Made by a program: the position numbers and the translations under genes
Assembly (NCBI GenBank): GCA_019420505.1
Contig: JAHZHC010000027.1
Location: 99,259-163,258, forward strand
Reading direction: 5' to 3'
Origin: Ruminococcus sp.
Lineage (GTDB): Bacteria > Bacillota > Clostridia > Oscillospirales > Ruminococcaceae
Length of the DNA stretch: 64,000 bases
In this document: positions 15,682 to 24,311 of the stretch, one piece after another
Position numbering within the stretch: the first letter of the stretch is position 1
Layout of the letters: each line of letters opens with the position of its first letter
Notes under the pieces: generated by a model
Databases searched by the model: none
The model's input: the letters and a program-made list of their open reading frames with translations, nothing else
What the model was told of the DNA's origin: nothing

Positions 15682-16947
15682 CTAATTTTTAAATTCCAAC
15701 GGTGGAACTTTAGTACCCTGACTTGCAAGCTGAGTTCTAATTTTATTTGCAGACATATTCAAAACTTCATCAAGACTCATCAGGTTTACTTCAAAAGTCT
15801 TTTCGAGATTAACAGGGACAGCGTCATCCTTAACAGGGACAACAGTTTTAGCAGTCCTTTTATTTTCATCAACACAATCAAACAGCGTATTTAAAGGTTT
15901 TTCTGAACATCTAGTGTCAGTTTCAGTGACGGCAGGGTCAGCGTTTTTACACACATCGGGCATAAGTTTTTTGGCGGCACTGCTGTCACTTTTTAAATCA
16001 TATTTCAGAATTATTATCCGCTGACCATTACTCCTTTTTGATTCAAAGGTTACACCATAACTTTGTAATTCATAAGCATGGTGCATCAACTCTTTTTTAA
16101 TGCAGTTTGAAAAAATTTCCTTGCAAAGAGTTTTGCTCAATTCATTTGCAAGCTCAGTCGCAGAGCCTTTGAAACCTTTTCGCTCCAACATAAGATCATG
16201 AACAGCAAAAGAAAAAAGATCAGGTTCGCTTTGTTTAATCTCGTCTGTAACAATCCATCGACTGTTTTCAAAAACAAGAGCAATTTCTTGATTTTCAATA
16301 TCACGACCTACGCAATACAACTTTGCGGTACGGCTGTCACGCTTTGTTTCAACAAGAACCATGCTCCCGTCAACACAACCGCTTAAACCGGTTGAGCCTG
16401 AAATCATATTGAACGGATCGCTGTCGGAACACTTTCGAGTATGGTGTACAAGTACGATTGCAATTTCAAGCTTATCCGCAAGAGTTTTCAGAACAGAAAG
16501 CTCCTTGTAATCAGAACCATAATTATTCTCAGTCGACTCACGAATCATTTGCAGAGTGTCGATAAACACAATTTTTAAATCGGTGTGATTAGATTTAAAA
16601 TCAGTTATCTGCTCCTCTAAACCGTGTCCAATTGAATCAGACATGATTGCAAAATACAATCTATCCGTAGGTTCGTCTGTTAGCTCATATAAGCGTTTTT
16701 GAATACGCTCAAAGCTGTCCTCAAGGCACAGATACAGTACAGTTCCTTTTGAAGTTTCCTGACCTAACACTTTTTCTCCTTTTGGTATAGATAAACAGAT
16801 GTCGAGCGATAACCATGATTTCCCCACTTTGGGCGCACCTGCAAGAATGTATAATCCCTGTGCAATCAGATTGTCAACTACAAATTCAATCGGCTTGTAC
16901 ACCGTAGTCATGATCTCCTCGCATGACTTTGAATTGAATTTCTTCAT
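15682..16947 (-). CDS. RepA-like AAA ATPase (RecA/KaiC-fold hexameric helicase)
   Basis: 421 residues. The Walker A motif is GAPKVGKSW near residue 38 and Walker B is KIVFIDTLQ near 124, with VHHTRK near 166 as in RSF1010-type RepA replicative helicases. The C-terminal 150 residues have a probable winged-helix segment and a charged tail. In small mobile elements such proteins support replication after excision. A promoter and hairpin lie upstream at 17041-17130, and the RHH and recombinase genes follow on the same strand. A role in DNA unwinding is likely; autonomous replication is not shown. Confidence 0.88.
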   Translation of the reverse strand: MKKFNSKSCEEIMTTVYKPIEFVVDNLIAQGLYILAGAPKVGKSWLSLDICLSIPKGEKVLGQETSKGTVLYLCLEDSFERIQKRLYELTDEPTDRLYFAIMSDSIGHGLEEQITDFKSNHTDLKIVFIDTLQMIRESTENNYGSDYKELSVLKTLADKLEIAIVLVHHTRKCSDSDPFNMISGSTGLSGCVDGSMVLVETKRDSRTAKLYCVGRDIENQEIALVFENSRWIVTDEIKQSEPDLFSFAVHDLMLERKGFKGSATELANELSKTLCKEIFSNCIKKELMHHAYELQSYGVTFESKRSNGQRIIILKYDLKSDSSAAKKLMPDVCKNADPAVTETDTRCSEKPLNTLFDCVDENKRTAKTVVPVKDDAVPVNLEKTFEVNLMSLDEVLNMSANKIRTQLASQGTKVPPLEFKN

Positions 16948-17040
16948 TTTATCAGTCCTCCTTTAAATTTATTGTATTTCACCTGTGCGGCGCACACAAG
17001 ATAACTTTGCGGCGCTTTAATGAAAAATTTAGGCAAACAA

Positions 17041-17084
17041 AAAACAGCCTGCAAAGACTTTTAAATCTTTACAGACTGCTTAGA
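17041..17084 (-). terminator. Hairpin with T-run in the repA leader, possible attenuator
   Basis: On the minus strand AGCAGTCTGTAAAGA pairs imperfectly with TCTTTGCAGGCTG and is followed by TTTTTTG. It is downstream of the 17284-17586 gene, and also only about 11 bases after the likely -10 of the promoter at 17102-17130. It could therefore end transcription early in the repA leader. Confidence 0.7.
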
Positions 17085-17101
17085 ACTATATCGTCACTTC
17101 T

Positions 17102-17130
17102 ATGGTATCGCAATATGACACCCTTGTCAA
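17102..17130 (-). promoter_or_regulatory. Promoter upstream of the repA-like gene
   Basis: On the minus strand TTGACA (17125-17130), a 17-bp spacer and TACCAT (17102-17107). The hairpin at 17041-17084 lies in the resulting leader. The sequence from 17131 to 17283 has no recognised gene. Confidence 0.6.
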
Positions 17131-17283
17131 GGCCTTTTGACAACTTTTTCCGTTTTGCATAGGAAATTTATTTTTGACACAGGGGACTGTTGTGCATTTA
17201 TGCCGTTTCACTGTGACATAGGGGGTGTATCAAAGCTGACAGGCAATCCTTGTGTAGTGTTGCCTAAAAATAATTTCACACAT

Positions 17284-17586
17284 TTAAGCATTTTCCGTCG
17301 GAATGACTCTCAAATTCTTGTTTTCACCTATAAGTATATCAAGCATTAGCTTTGCACCGTCCCTGAATCCTGAGACATAGTTTTCCTCTGAACTTATAGA
17401 TATTAAATTGCTATAATTTTCGCAAATTACATCAACTATTTTTATATCTTCAGATGTAACAGACGCTTTAAGCTGATCTCTGAGTTCATCATTTGACTTG
17501 AGCTGTTTAGCGTATTCTGAGCCTTTAACAAATTTTTGCGCTGATGGCGATATGTTTCCATAGTATAAGTCTTTTATGTAATTCAT
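17284..17586 (-). CDS. DUF6809-like small protein
   Basis: About 100 residues starting MNYIKDLYYGNISPSAQKF, with DGAKLMLDIL near the end. The pattern (LYYGNI, then a helical middle, then a GFRDGAKLM segment) resembles a family of unknown function common on Firmicute mobile elements. I use the ATG at 17586 because AAAGGAAG is 8 bases upstream; the in-frame ATG at 17682 has no site. Its role is not known. It lies between the replication genes and the restriction system. Confidence 0.65.
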   Translation of the reverse strand: MNYIKDLYYGNISPSAQKFVKGSEYAKQLKSNDELRDQLKASVTSEDIKIVDVICENYSNLISISSEENYVSGFRDGAKLMLDILIGENKNLRVIPTENA

Positions 17587-17952
17587 CGTGATTTCTTCCT
17601 TTGACAAGAAGTATATCACAACTTTATTTAAATTGCTATCACCAAATGCAATAAAATTAATTGTATAATTATTGTCAAACAAGCTATATTTTTATGATTT
17701 TCATTACATTTATATTAAATTTAAGCTGTGGAAAAAAGGAAAGGATTTGTGAAAATTTCGATTATACTACAAAAAACATACATCCGTACTGACATCCTTA
17801 AATTGTAATACGACTGTATGCTTTGATTTATGGAGAATATTACTTAGAAATGATGAATTTATACAATTTGTATAATTATATGGACTGTAATATCAATTTT
17901 AGCAAAAGCATGGAGGTGTTTTCAAATTTAAGATGTTTTTGTTTAAAAAAGA

Positions 17953-17981
17953 TTGACTTATAAATGGCTTTATGTTACAAT
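17953..17981 (+). promoter_or_regulatory. Promoter of the FokI-type restriction-modification genes
   Basis: TTGACT (17953-17958), 17-bp spacer, TACAAT (17976-17981), about 50 bp before the first methyltransferase. The preceding 17683-17952 is AT-rich with nothing else recognised. Confidence 0.7.
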
Positions 17982-18029
17982 AAAAGTGTATAGTTATGTA
18001 CATTTTTCAAATGAAAATCAGGAGAAGCT

Positions 18030-19055
18030 ATGAGATTTATTGGAGGAAAAAAACTATTATTAGAAAAAATAAATAATGTAATAACTTCTGAAATTCCGAA
18101 TGTATTATCAGTGATTGACTTGTTTACAGGATCAGGAGCAGTTTCAAGTAATTTCAAATTAAATGGATATAAAACGATTAGCAATGATTTTCTTTATTTT
18201 AGTTACGTAATGTCAAGAACTTCAATCGTACTTAACAGAAAACCGGAATTCGAAGCATTAGGAATTGATAATCCTATAAAGTTCCTGAATGAATTAACTA
18301 TTGAAGATACTGATATTCATATTGATGAATGCTTTATATACAATAATTATAGTCCAGTAGAAAAATGTAATAGAATGTATTTTCAACCTGAAAATGCACT
18401 TAAAATAGATGTCATAAGGTTAACTATTGAAAATTGGTATAAGAATGAACTAATAAATGAAAATGAATACTTCTATCTTCTATCTTCTTTGATAAATGCT
18501 GTACCATTTATTTCGAACATAGCAGGTGTATATTCAGCCTATCTTAAATACTGGGACGATCGTACATACAAAACGCTTGAACTAGCTGAGCCAGTTATTA
18601 TAAGCAATGGAGAAAAAAATGAAAGCTATAATACAGACTTTACTAATCTCCTGTCAAAGAAATGCGACTTACTTTATGCTGATCCACCTTATAATTCAAG
18701 AGAATATCTTCCTAACTATCATATTCTTGAAACAATTGCAAGATATGATTATCCTGAAATATATGGCAAAACAGGAATGCGTAATTATGATACTCAAAAA
18801 TCTGTATTCTGCAAAAAAAATACTGTTGAATCTGCATTTGAAAAAATGATAAAAGATTGTCAAAGTCAATATATACTGATAAGCTATAATAACGAAGCTT
18901 TGTTATCTACTGAGAAACTTTCTGAAATTTGTCAAGACTATGCTGTTGGCGAAAGTTTTAAATTATTTGAGTATGATTATAGAAGATACAAGAATAAAAT
19001 TCCTAATAACGCAAAAGGATTGAAAGAACAATTATACCTTTTAAGGAGGCATTAA
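18030..19055 (+). CDS. D12-class DNA adenine methyltransferase, M.FokI N-domain type
   Basis: 341 residues. N-terminal MRFIGGKKLLLEKI, SAM motif I DLFTGSGAVSSNF near residue 31, and catalytic motif IV DPPYNSREY near 217. The middle contains NYSPVEKCNRMYF, VPFISNIAGVYSAYLK and ETIARYDYPEIYGKTG, which I recognise from the N-terminal half of M.FokI. It should methylate adenine on one strand of an asymmetric site. The partner methyltransferase starts one base after this stop, and the nuclease follows. In M.FokI itself the two domains are one polypeptide; here they are separate. Confidence 0.92.
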   Translation: MRFIGGKKLLLEKINNVITSEIPNVLSVIDLFTGSGAVSSNFKLNGYKTISNDFLYFSYVMSRTSIVLNRKPEFEALGIDNPIKFLNELTIEDTDIHIDECFIYNNYSPVEKCNRMYFQPENALKIDVIRLTIENWYKNELINENEYFYLLSSLINAVPFISNIAGVYSAYLKYWDDRTYKTLELAEPVIISNGEKNESYNTDFTNLLSKKCDLLYADPPYNSREYLPNYHILETIARYDYPEIYGKTGMRNYDTQKSVFCKKNTVESAFEKMIKDCQSQYILISYNNEALLSTEKLSEICQDYAVGESFKLFEYDYRRYKNKIPNNAKGLKEQLYLLRRH

Positions 19056-19056
19056 T

Positions 19057-19905
19057 ATGGCTGTTAAAGCCCCTTTTAATTATATAGGTAATAAATATAG
19101 AATAATTAACTCTATTCAAGAGTTTTTTCCTAAGAATATAGATACATTTGTAGATGTTTTTTGTGGTGGCTGTGATGTCAGTATCAATACACAGGCTAAC
19201 AACATTTATGCTAATGATATTAACTATCACGTTATTGATATTCTTGAAGAATTTCAGAAATATGACGTTGAATATATCCTTGACTATATTGATGATACAA
19301 TAGAAAAATGGCAGTTAAGTAAAACCAATGAAGAAGGTTATAAATCCTTTCGAAACTACTATAATCAAACTAAAAATCCACTTGATTTATATGTACTTAT
19401 GTGTTTCAGCTTTAATTATCAATTCAGATTTAATGGAAGCCATGATTATAATAATCCTTTTGGCAGAAACAGAAGTAGCTTCAATGAAGTAATGCGTAAT
19501 AACCTCATTTTATTTAAACAGCAGATTGAGGATGTTCATTTTTCGGCACATGATTTTTGTGACTTTGATTACGATATTCTCAAAGCTGGAGATTTTATTT
19601 ATGCTGATCCGCCATATTTACTTACCTGTGGAAGCTACAATGATGGTAAACGTGGATTCAGAGGCTGGACTGAAAATGATGACTTTGAATTATTTAGAAT
19701 TTTAACCGATTTATCTGACAGAGCTGTCAATTTTGCATTATCAAACGTTATTGAACATAAAGGATACACTAATGATAATTTATTAAATTGGGTTTATATA
19801 AACGGATATAATATTCATGGTATAAATTTTAATTATGATAACTGCAATTATCATACAAACAATCGTAAGAATATAACTAAAGAGGTTCTTATAACGAACT
19901 ATTGA
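19057..19905 (+). CDS. D12-class DNA adenine methyltransferase, M.FokI C-domain type
   Basis: 282 residues. PFNYIGNKYRI near residue 5, SAM motif DVFCGGCDVSI near 32, NYQFRFNGS and NNPFGRNRSSF near 125-147, and catalytic DPPYLLTCGSYNDG near 185. These match the C-terminal half of M.FokI, which modifies the other strand of the recognition site. An AGGAGG-type site precedes the ATG within the end of the upstream gene. The restriction endonuclease gene begins 12 bases downstream with its own ribosome site. The recognition sequence is probably related to GGATG/CATCC, but that needs testing. Confidence 0.92.
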   Translation: MAVKAPFNYIGNKYRIINSIQEFFPKNIDTFVDVFCGGCDVSINTQANNIYANDINYHVIDILEEFQKYDVEYILDYIDDTIEKWQLSKTNEEGYKSFRNYYNQTKNPLDLYVLMCFSFNYQFRFNGSHDYNNPFGRNRSSFNEVMRNNLILFKQQIEDVHFSAHDFCDFDYDILKAGDFIYADPPYLLTCGSYNDGKRGFRGWTENDDFELFRILTDLSDRAVNFALSNVIEHKGYTNDNLLNWVYINGYNIHGINFNYDNCNYHTNNRKNITKEVLITNY

Positions 19906-19917
19906 TAGGAGGCTATC

Positions 19918-21642
19918 ATGGCTGAAAGAACTTTTGGCTGGGTACAAGAGGCATATACTTTATCAAATTTGAAAAATGTTGTCAGAGTGTTTGTGCCGGA
20001 TTCAGCTGTTAATAAACTTTTAAAGGAAGATAAAATACCAAGACTTATTTCTGATGAGTATCATAAAGATGATATGGTTAAATACCTTGATTCAAATAAA
20101 ATATGTATTCCCTATACTTTATTGAAGGGAAAGGGAACACCGAAAAGTTTTACAAGAAGCAACGCTCCATGTTCTGGTATAATTCAAGCTGTTCTTCCTG
20201 GTCAACGAAAAGAATATCAAAGCGATTGGCCTGCTGATTCTTTTCTTCGCTGGGGAATAAGTATTGGTTTTCTCAATTATAATCGTGATAATGACACTTG
20301 TAGCATAAGTGAACTTGGACATAAATATGCTGTTTCGACTGACGGCAGCAATGAAGAGAAAGAAGTATTGACAGAGGCGTTTTTGTCATACCCACCTGTA
20401 TGTCGTATATTAAGCCTTCTTGAAAGTGGGAGTAGTATGACAAAGTTTGAAATCGGCTCTCAGCTTGGATTTGTTGGTGAAGCCGGATTTACATCTATTC
20501 CTCAAAATCTTATTTTACAAGGATTGAGTTTAGCAAGAACATCAGAGGAAAGAAATAAGCTTTTATCTGATACCGAAGGAACATCAGATAAGTATGTCCG
20601 TACAATTTGTGCATGGCTGAAAAGCGTTGGCTGGGTTATACAAATCTCCAAAAGTGTAACTGTTGATTTAGGCTATATGACGCATACTGATACAATCCCT
20701 CAGTCCTATCAAATAACACTTAAAGGGAAAAAAGTATTAAAATACGCAACAGGATCTTCAAAATTTAAGCGAATTGACAAAAGAATTATGTGGGATATGC
20801 TTGCAACTAAGCCTTCCGATAGAAATTATCTCAGAAATCGAAGGACTCACATTATAAAGTATTTATCAGTATCATATCGAAGTTTAGATGAGATTGTTTC
20901 TTATTTAAAGACTAAAGATATGAATGAGGATAAAGGTGTTATTTCTGATGATATTCAGGGATTAATAAATATCGGAATCAATATAAACAAGGGCAATGAA
21001 AAATTCAAGATTATGGATAATATTATCGGACTTGAAATACCTGTTTCAGTTAATTCTGAAAGTGCATCAAAGTCAGATATTTCCGTAATGAAAGATACTA
21101 TAAGAAAACGTCTTAATTATATAAATCATAAATATCTTGTACTTATAGATCTGGGATTTGACGGGAAATCAGACAGAGATTATGAATTACAGACGGCTGA
21201 CTTGCTCACCAATGAATTGGATTTTAAAGGAGCAAGATTAGGAGATACTCGTAAACCTGACGTATGTATATATCATGATAAAAATGGACTCATTATAGAC
21301 AATAAAGCTTATGGTAAAGGCTACTCACTACCAATAAAGCAAGCTGATGAAATGCTGCGTTACATTGAAGAAAATCAAAAACGTGACAAAGCTTTGAATT
21401 CGAATGAGTGGTGGAAAATCTTTGATGATTCTGTAAGCAAATTCAACTTTGCTTTTGTTTCAGGTGAATTTACAGGTGGATTCAAAGACAGACTTGAAAA
21501 TATAAGTAGACGTTCATTGGTAAATGGTGCTGCCATTAACTCTGTTAATCTTTTGCTTTTGGCAGAGGAAATAAAGTCGGAAAGACTTAGTTATGGTGAC
21601 GCATTTGCTAAGTTTGAGTGTAATGATGAAGTAATTGTTTAA
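19918..21642 (+). CDS. FokI-like type IIS restriction endonuclease
   Basis: 574 residues, close to the 583 of FokI. The recognition half contains RTFGWVQ at residue 4, SYPPVCRILSLLESG, TKFEIGSQLGFVGEAGFTSIP near 180 and GTSDKYVRTICAWL near 222, all FokI-like. The C-terminal cleavage domain has RKPDVCIYHD near 444, DNKAYGKGYSLPIKQADEM near 461 and NEWWKIF near 496, keeping the catalytic Asp...Asp-X-Lys of FokI. It should cut a fixed distance outside its site after dimerising. The operon order is M1-M2-R on one strand. No key residue appears missing, so the nuclease is probably active. Confidence 0.93.
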   Translation: MAERTFGWVQEAYTLSNLKNVVRVFVPDSAVNKLLKEDKIPRLISDEYHKDDMVKYLDSNKICIPYTLLKGKGTPKSFTRSNAPCSGIIQAVLPGQRKEYQSDWPADSFLRWGISIGFLNYNRDNDTCSISELGHKYAVSTDGSNEEKEVLTEAFLSYPPVCRILSLLESGSSMTKFEIGSQLGFVGEAGFTSIPQNLILQGLSLARTSEERNKLLSDTEGTSDKYVRTICAWLKSVGWVIQISKSVTVDLGYMTHTDTIPQSYQITLKGKKVLKYATGSSKFKRIDKRIMWDMLATKPSDRNYLRNRRTHIIKYLSVSYRSLDEIVSYLKTKDMNEDKGVISDDIQGLINIGININKGNEKFKIMDNIIGLEIPVSVNSESASKSDISVMKDTIRKRLNYINHKYLVLIDLGFDGKSDRDYELQTADLLTNELDFKGARLGDTRKPDVCIYHDKNGLIIDNKAYGKGYSLPIKQADEMLRYIEENQKRDKALNSNEWWKIFDDSVSKFNFAFVSGEFTGGFKDRLENISRRSLVNGAAINSVNLLLLAEEIKSERLSYGDAFAKFECNDEVIV

Positions 21643-21798
21643 CCTTAACTATATAATAAAAATGTGAATTAAATAAAAATTATCCGTTATAAAAGTGAAA
21701 AAGCCGAATAAACTTGATAAAAAACGATTTCAGAAACCGTAGGTTATGATAAATATTGGATTACTTATCTTTCAAAATAATGTTTGCGGTGATATATA

Positions 21799-22016
21799 AT
21801 GGTGGAAATATTTGACAAAACTAAATCTCCTGAAATAATGAAAAAAAGTGTAATCAAAAAATAACAAATCTACAGAATTGAAACTTATTCAGATTTTTTT
21901 TGATAAAAAATGAGAACGAAACATGACAAAGAAATTACCGAATATTTTAAAAATAGAGGATAGGCGGTTGTTTGTATTTGGGAGTACGAATCAAAAAAAC
22001 AAAAAAGTCCTTGAAA
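21799..22016 (+). pseudogene. vsr: Decayed very-short-patch repair endonuclease (vsr) remnant
   Basis: The 5' end encodes MVEIFDKTKSPEIMKKS, like the start of Vsr proteins (family pattern FTPEQRSxIMSxI), then stops. Further on, another frame encodes KHDKEITEYFKNRG, a stop, then AVVCIWEYESKKQK, resembling the Vsr C-terminal GWRVLVIWECEL segment. The middle is deleted and frames are broken. Vsr normally repairs T:G mismatches produced by cytosine methylation, so it may mark a lost m5C methyltransferase at this locus. Length and frame changes show that it is not functional. Confidence 0.7.
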
Positions 22017-22052
22017 AATTAAAATGTGTTTACTGAGAAAGGATTGATTATA

Positions 22053-23978
22053 GTGGCAGTCGCAGATCAAGAATCATTTGGAATTCAATTTGAAGAAGAT
22101 TATATGCACAGAAATTATAGATCAATAACTTCTACGCCTGATATTGCCTTAACTGAATTTGTTGCTAATGCATGGGATGCTGGCGCATATAATGTTTCTA
22201 TATCTATTCCAGAGCAAAATGATAAAGAACCTGTTATATCTATTGAAGACGATGGCATTGGCATGACAGATGAAGAATTCAGTCATAGGTGGATGACGTT
22301 AAATTATGATCGCCAAAAGAAGCAAGGAAAAACGGTATCATTTCCAGACGATGTTGATGATTATAAGAGATTTGCGTATGGACACAACGGCGTAGGAAGA
22401 CATGGTATGTTTTGCTTTAATAATCATTATACAATTGAAACCTGGAAAAACGGCATATGTAATAAGTATGATATTGCTCTTTCTTGTGGTAGTCAGCCCT
22501 TTAAAATTGTAAAACATGAAAAATATAAAAAAGAGGGGCATGGCACTAAAATTAATACTTCTGTTTGCAAAAATTTGCCGGATAGTAATAAAATGATTGA
22601 TATTATTTCTGCAAGATTTCTTTATGATCCAAGGTTTACTGTAAGTATTAATAACATTACGGTTAAATTGGAAGAGCAAAGAAATATTCAAAGTCAAAAA
22701 GATATTGAAATAAATGGAATAAAATTACATATTGCTGTAATCGACTCTACTAAAACGGCTGTTAATACTCAGCAAAATGGAATTGCATTTTGGGTTTGCA
22801 ATAGATTGGTGGGGCAACCTGCATGGACAATTAATAATTATCAGTTTTTAGACGGAAGATGTAAAGCTGCAAAACGATATACCATTATTATACAAACCAA
22901 TGACATGATCGACGACGTCATGCCCGATTGGACGGGATTTATTAATTCTGATAATATGAAACAGTTTTTAATTGATTTACGTCCTCATATTAATAAAATT
23001 ATTAATATTATAATGGAAGAACATATAAACGATGTTCAACAAACAGTTATTGAAGAGACACGGGATGAATTAGAAAAACTTACACCTTATGAGCAAAGAG
23101 GAGTTTCAACATTCATTGAAGTCGTAACCGAATCAAACCCTATAATTAATCCAGAGTTTTTAAAAAATGCAGTTGAAGCTGTAATAATAATGGAACAGTC
23201 AAAAAGTGGAGAAAAGTTATTATCACAGCTTTGTAAATTGTCTGCAGACGATATGGATAGACTCTCAGAATTATTAGAAACCTGGAAAGTTAATGATATT
23301 TTAACTGTGATGAATGAAATAGATAGAAGATTAACTATTATTGAAGCAATAAGCAGAACATGCAATGATAAAACTACGGATGAATTGCATACGTTGCACC
23401 CGCTTATTTTAAGTTCTAGATGGTTGTTTGGTGCAGAATTTGATTCTCCAATGTTTACATCTAATAAAACTTTAAATACTGTTATATCAACATTATTTAA
23501 AGATAAGAATTACGATGAAAAACAAATAACTAATTCCAGAAAAAGACCGGATATAGTTTTATTAGATGATGGTACGTTTAATGCAGTATGCACTGATAGG
23601 ATAGATACAAATGCCGGTGGAATTATGAAACCCGATCAGATTTTAATAATTGAATTAAAACGTGGCGGATTTGAAATTGAATATAATGAAGTTCAGCAAG
23701 CTATGAATTATATGCGCCAAATAAAAAAATCTGGAGTATTACATAAAAATTCTAGCATTCATGCTTTTGTTGTAGGTGCTACTATTGGTGATATTGATAC
23801 TCGTCAAGAAAATACTAGCGGTATTCTTGATGTACTTACTTATAGCCAATTGGTGGAAACTGCTAAAACAAAATTATTTAGACTAAAGGAACAATTAAGT
23901 GAACACTATGATTCCATTGATGATAAAAGTATAGTTGAAAAGGCATTAAACACTCAAAAACAGTTATCATTAAATTGA
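22053..23978 (+). CDS. GHKL-ATPase protein with C-terminal PD-(D/E)XK-like nuclease motif
   Basis: About 642 residues. An N-terminal Hsp90/MutL/histidine-kinase-type ATPase carries the N box ALTEFVANAWDAGA near residue 32, DDGIGM near 67 and YGHNGVGRHGMF near 112. A helical middle region follows. The C-terminal part has RKRPDIVLLDDG and ILIIELKRGGFEI, spaced as in PD-(D/E)XK nucleases. I start at the GTG at 22053, with AAAGGA 9 bases upstream. It follows a restriction system on a mobile element, so an anti-phage function is plausible. I do not recognise a named system with this exact architecture. An alternative is a MORC-like DNA-remodelling protein. Confidence 0.8.
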   Translation: MAVADQESFGIQFEEDYMHRNYRSITSTPDIALTEFVANAWDAGAYNVSISIPEQNDKEPVISIEDDGIGMTDEEFSHRWMTLNYDRQKKQGKTVSFPDDVDDYKRFAYGHNGVGRHGMFCFNNHYTIETWKNGICNKYDIALSCGSQPFKIVKHEKYKKEGHGTKINTSVCKNLPDSNKMIDIISARFLYDPRFTVSINNITVKLEEQRNIQSQKDIEINGIKLHIAVIDSTKTAVNTQQNGIAFWVCNRLVGQPAWTINNYQFLDGRCKAAKRYTIIIQTNDMIDDVMPDWTGFINSDNMKQFLIDLRPHINKIINIIMEEHINDVQQTVIEETRDELEKLTPYEQRGVSTFIEVVTESNPIINPEFLKNAVEAVIIMEQSKSGEKLLSQLCKLSADDMDRLSELLETWKVNDILTVMNEIDRRLTIIEAISRTCNDKTTDELHTLHPLILSSRWLFGAEFDSPMFTSNKTLNTVISTLFKDKNYDEKQITNSRKRPDIVLLDDGTFNAVCTDRIDTNAGGIMKPDQILIIELKRGGFEIEYNEVQQAMNYMRQIKKSGVLHKNSSIHAFVVGATIGDIDTRQENTSGILDVLTYSQLVETAKTKLFRLKEQLSEHYDSIDDKSIVEKALNTQKQLSLN

Positions 23979-24026
23979 TATTAAATAAAGTAGTTTTTTA
24001 TATAGTGTGTAGTTGAAATATAAATT

Positions 24027-24096
24027 CACTATCGTTACGCTACCATTAGGTTCTAATGCCTTTGGTGTGCAGGTTCAAGTCCTGTCGCCCGCACCA
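24027..24096 (+). other. Right attachment junction (attR) with tRNA-Leu 3' half
   Basis: Arm CACTATCGTTACGCTACCA (24027-24045), TT core, then AGGTTCTAATGCC, a variable arm, T arm GCAGG-TTCAAGT-CCTGT, and CGCCCGC-ACCA ending at 24096. The acceptor strand CGCCCGC pairs exactly with the 5' half at 12326 (GCGGGCG), and TCTAA pairs with its TTAGA anticodon strand. It is not a functional tRNA by itself. Confidence 0.9.
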
Positions 24097-24116
24097 GTCC
24101 TAGCGCGGACGGCGCA

Positions 24117-24146
24117 ATACCCGTTATCATTTTGTGGTAACGGATA
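24117..24146 (+). terminator. Terminator after attR; second hairpin at 24196-24226
   Basis: CCGTTATC and GGTAACGG pair around ATTTTGT and are followed by ATATTTTT; this is probably the native terminator of the split tRNA-Leu. A second 11-bp stem (AACGACAAACT/AGTTTGTCGTT) lies at 24196-24226. Confidence 0.65.
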
Positions 24147-24311
24147 TTTTTATGTGCGCTGTTCAAAGAATATCTATTTTATAATTACAAGACAAAAAAC
24201 GACAAACTTCAACAGGAGTTTGTCGTTAATCATACACACAAACCCCAATTCATGTAAAGAAACAGAATCAATGTATATGCTATAATTAGTTCGGAAAGGA
24301 GGATGACTTTT

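Larger units (their letters stand above)
12359..24047. mobile_element. Inner integrative element in the tRNA-Leu(UAG) anticodon loop, serine recombinase type
   Basis: Left junction: tRNA 5' half 12326-12358, TT core 12359-12360, arm 12361-12379. Right junction: arm CACTATCGTTACGCTACCA (24027-24045), TT core 24046-24047, tRNA 3' half to 24096. The right arm and the reverse complement of the left arm (CACTGTAGTAACGCAGACA) agree at most positions, giving a symmetrical 40-bp attP. The rejoined halves give a complete tRNA-Leu with anticodon UAG. Contents: scars, replacement tRNA-Leu, serine recombinase, RHH protein, RepA-like ATPase, FokI-type RM genes, vsr remnant and GHKL ATPase. No relaxase or conjugation genes are seen, so any transfer would need help from another element. 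Confidence 0.85.

Noticed and set aside
15504..15728. TTG-started frame of 74 codons overlapping the RepA-like gene end
   Set aside because: Composition is passable, but there is no ribosome site and it overlaps a well-supported gene; kept only as a note.
18030..23978. BREX, DISARM or type I restriction locus
   Set aside because: No PglZ, BrxL, DrmA or HsdS/HsdR motifs are seen; the genes fit a FokI-type system plus a separate GHKL protein.
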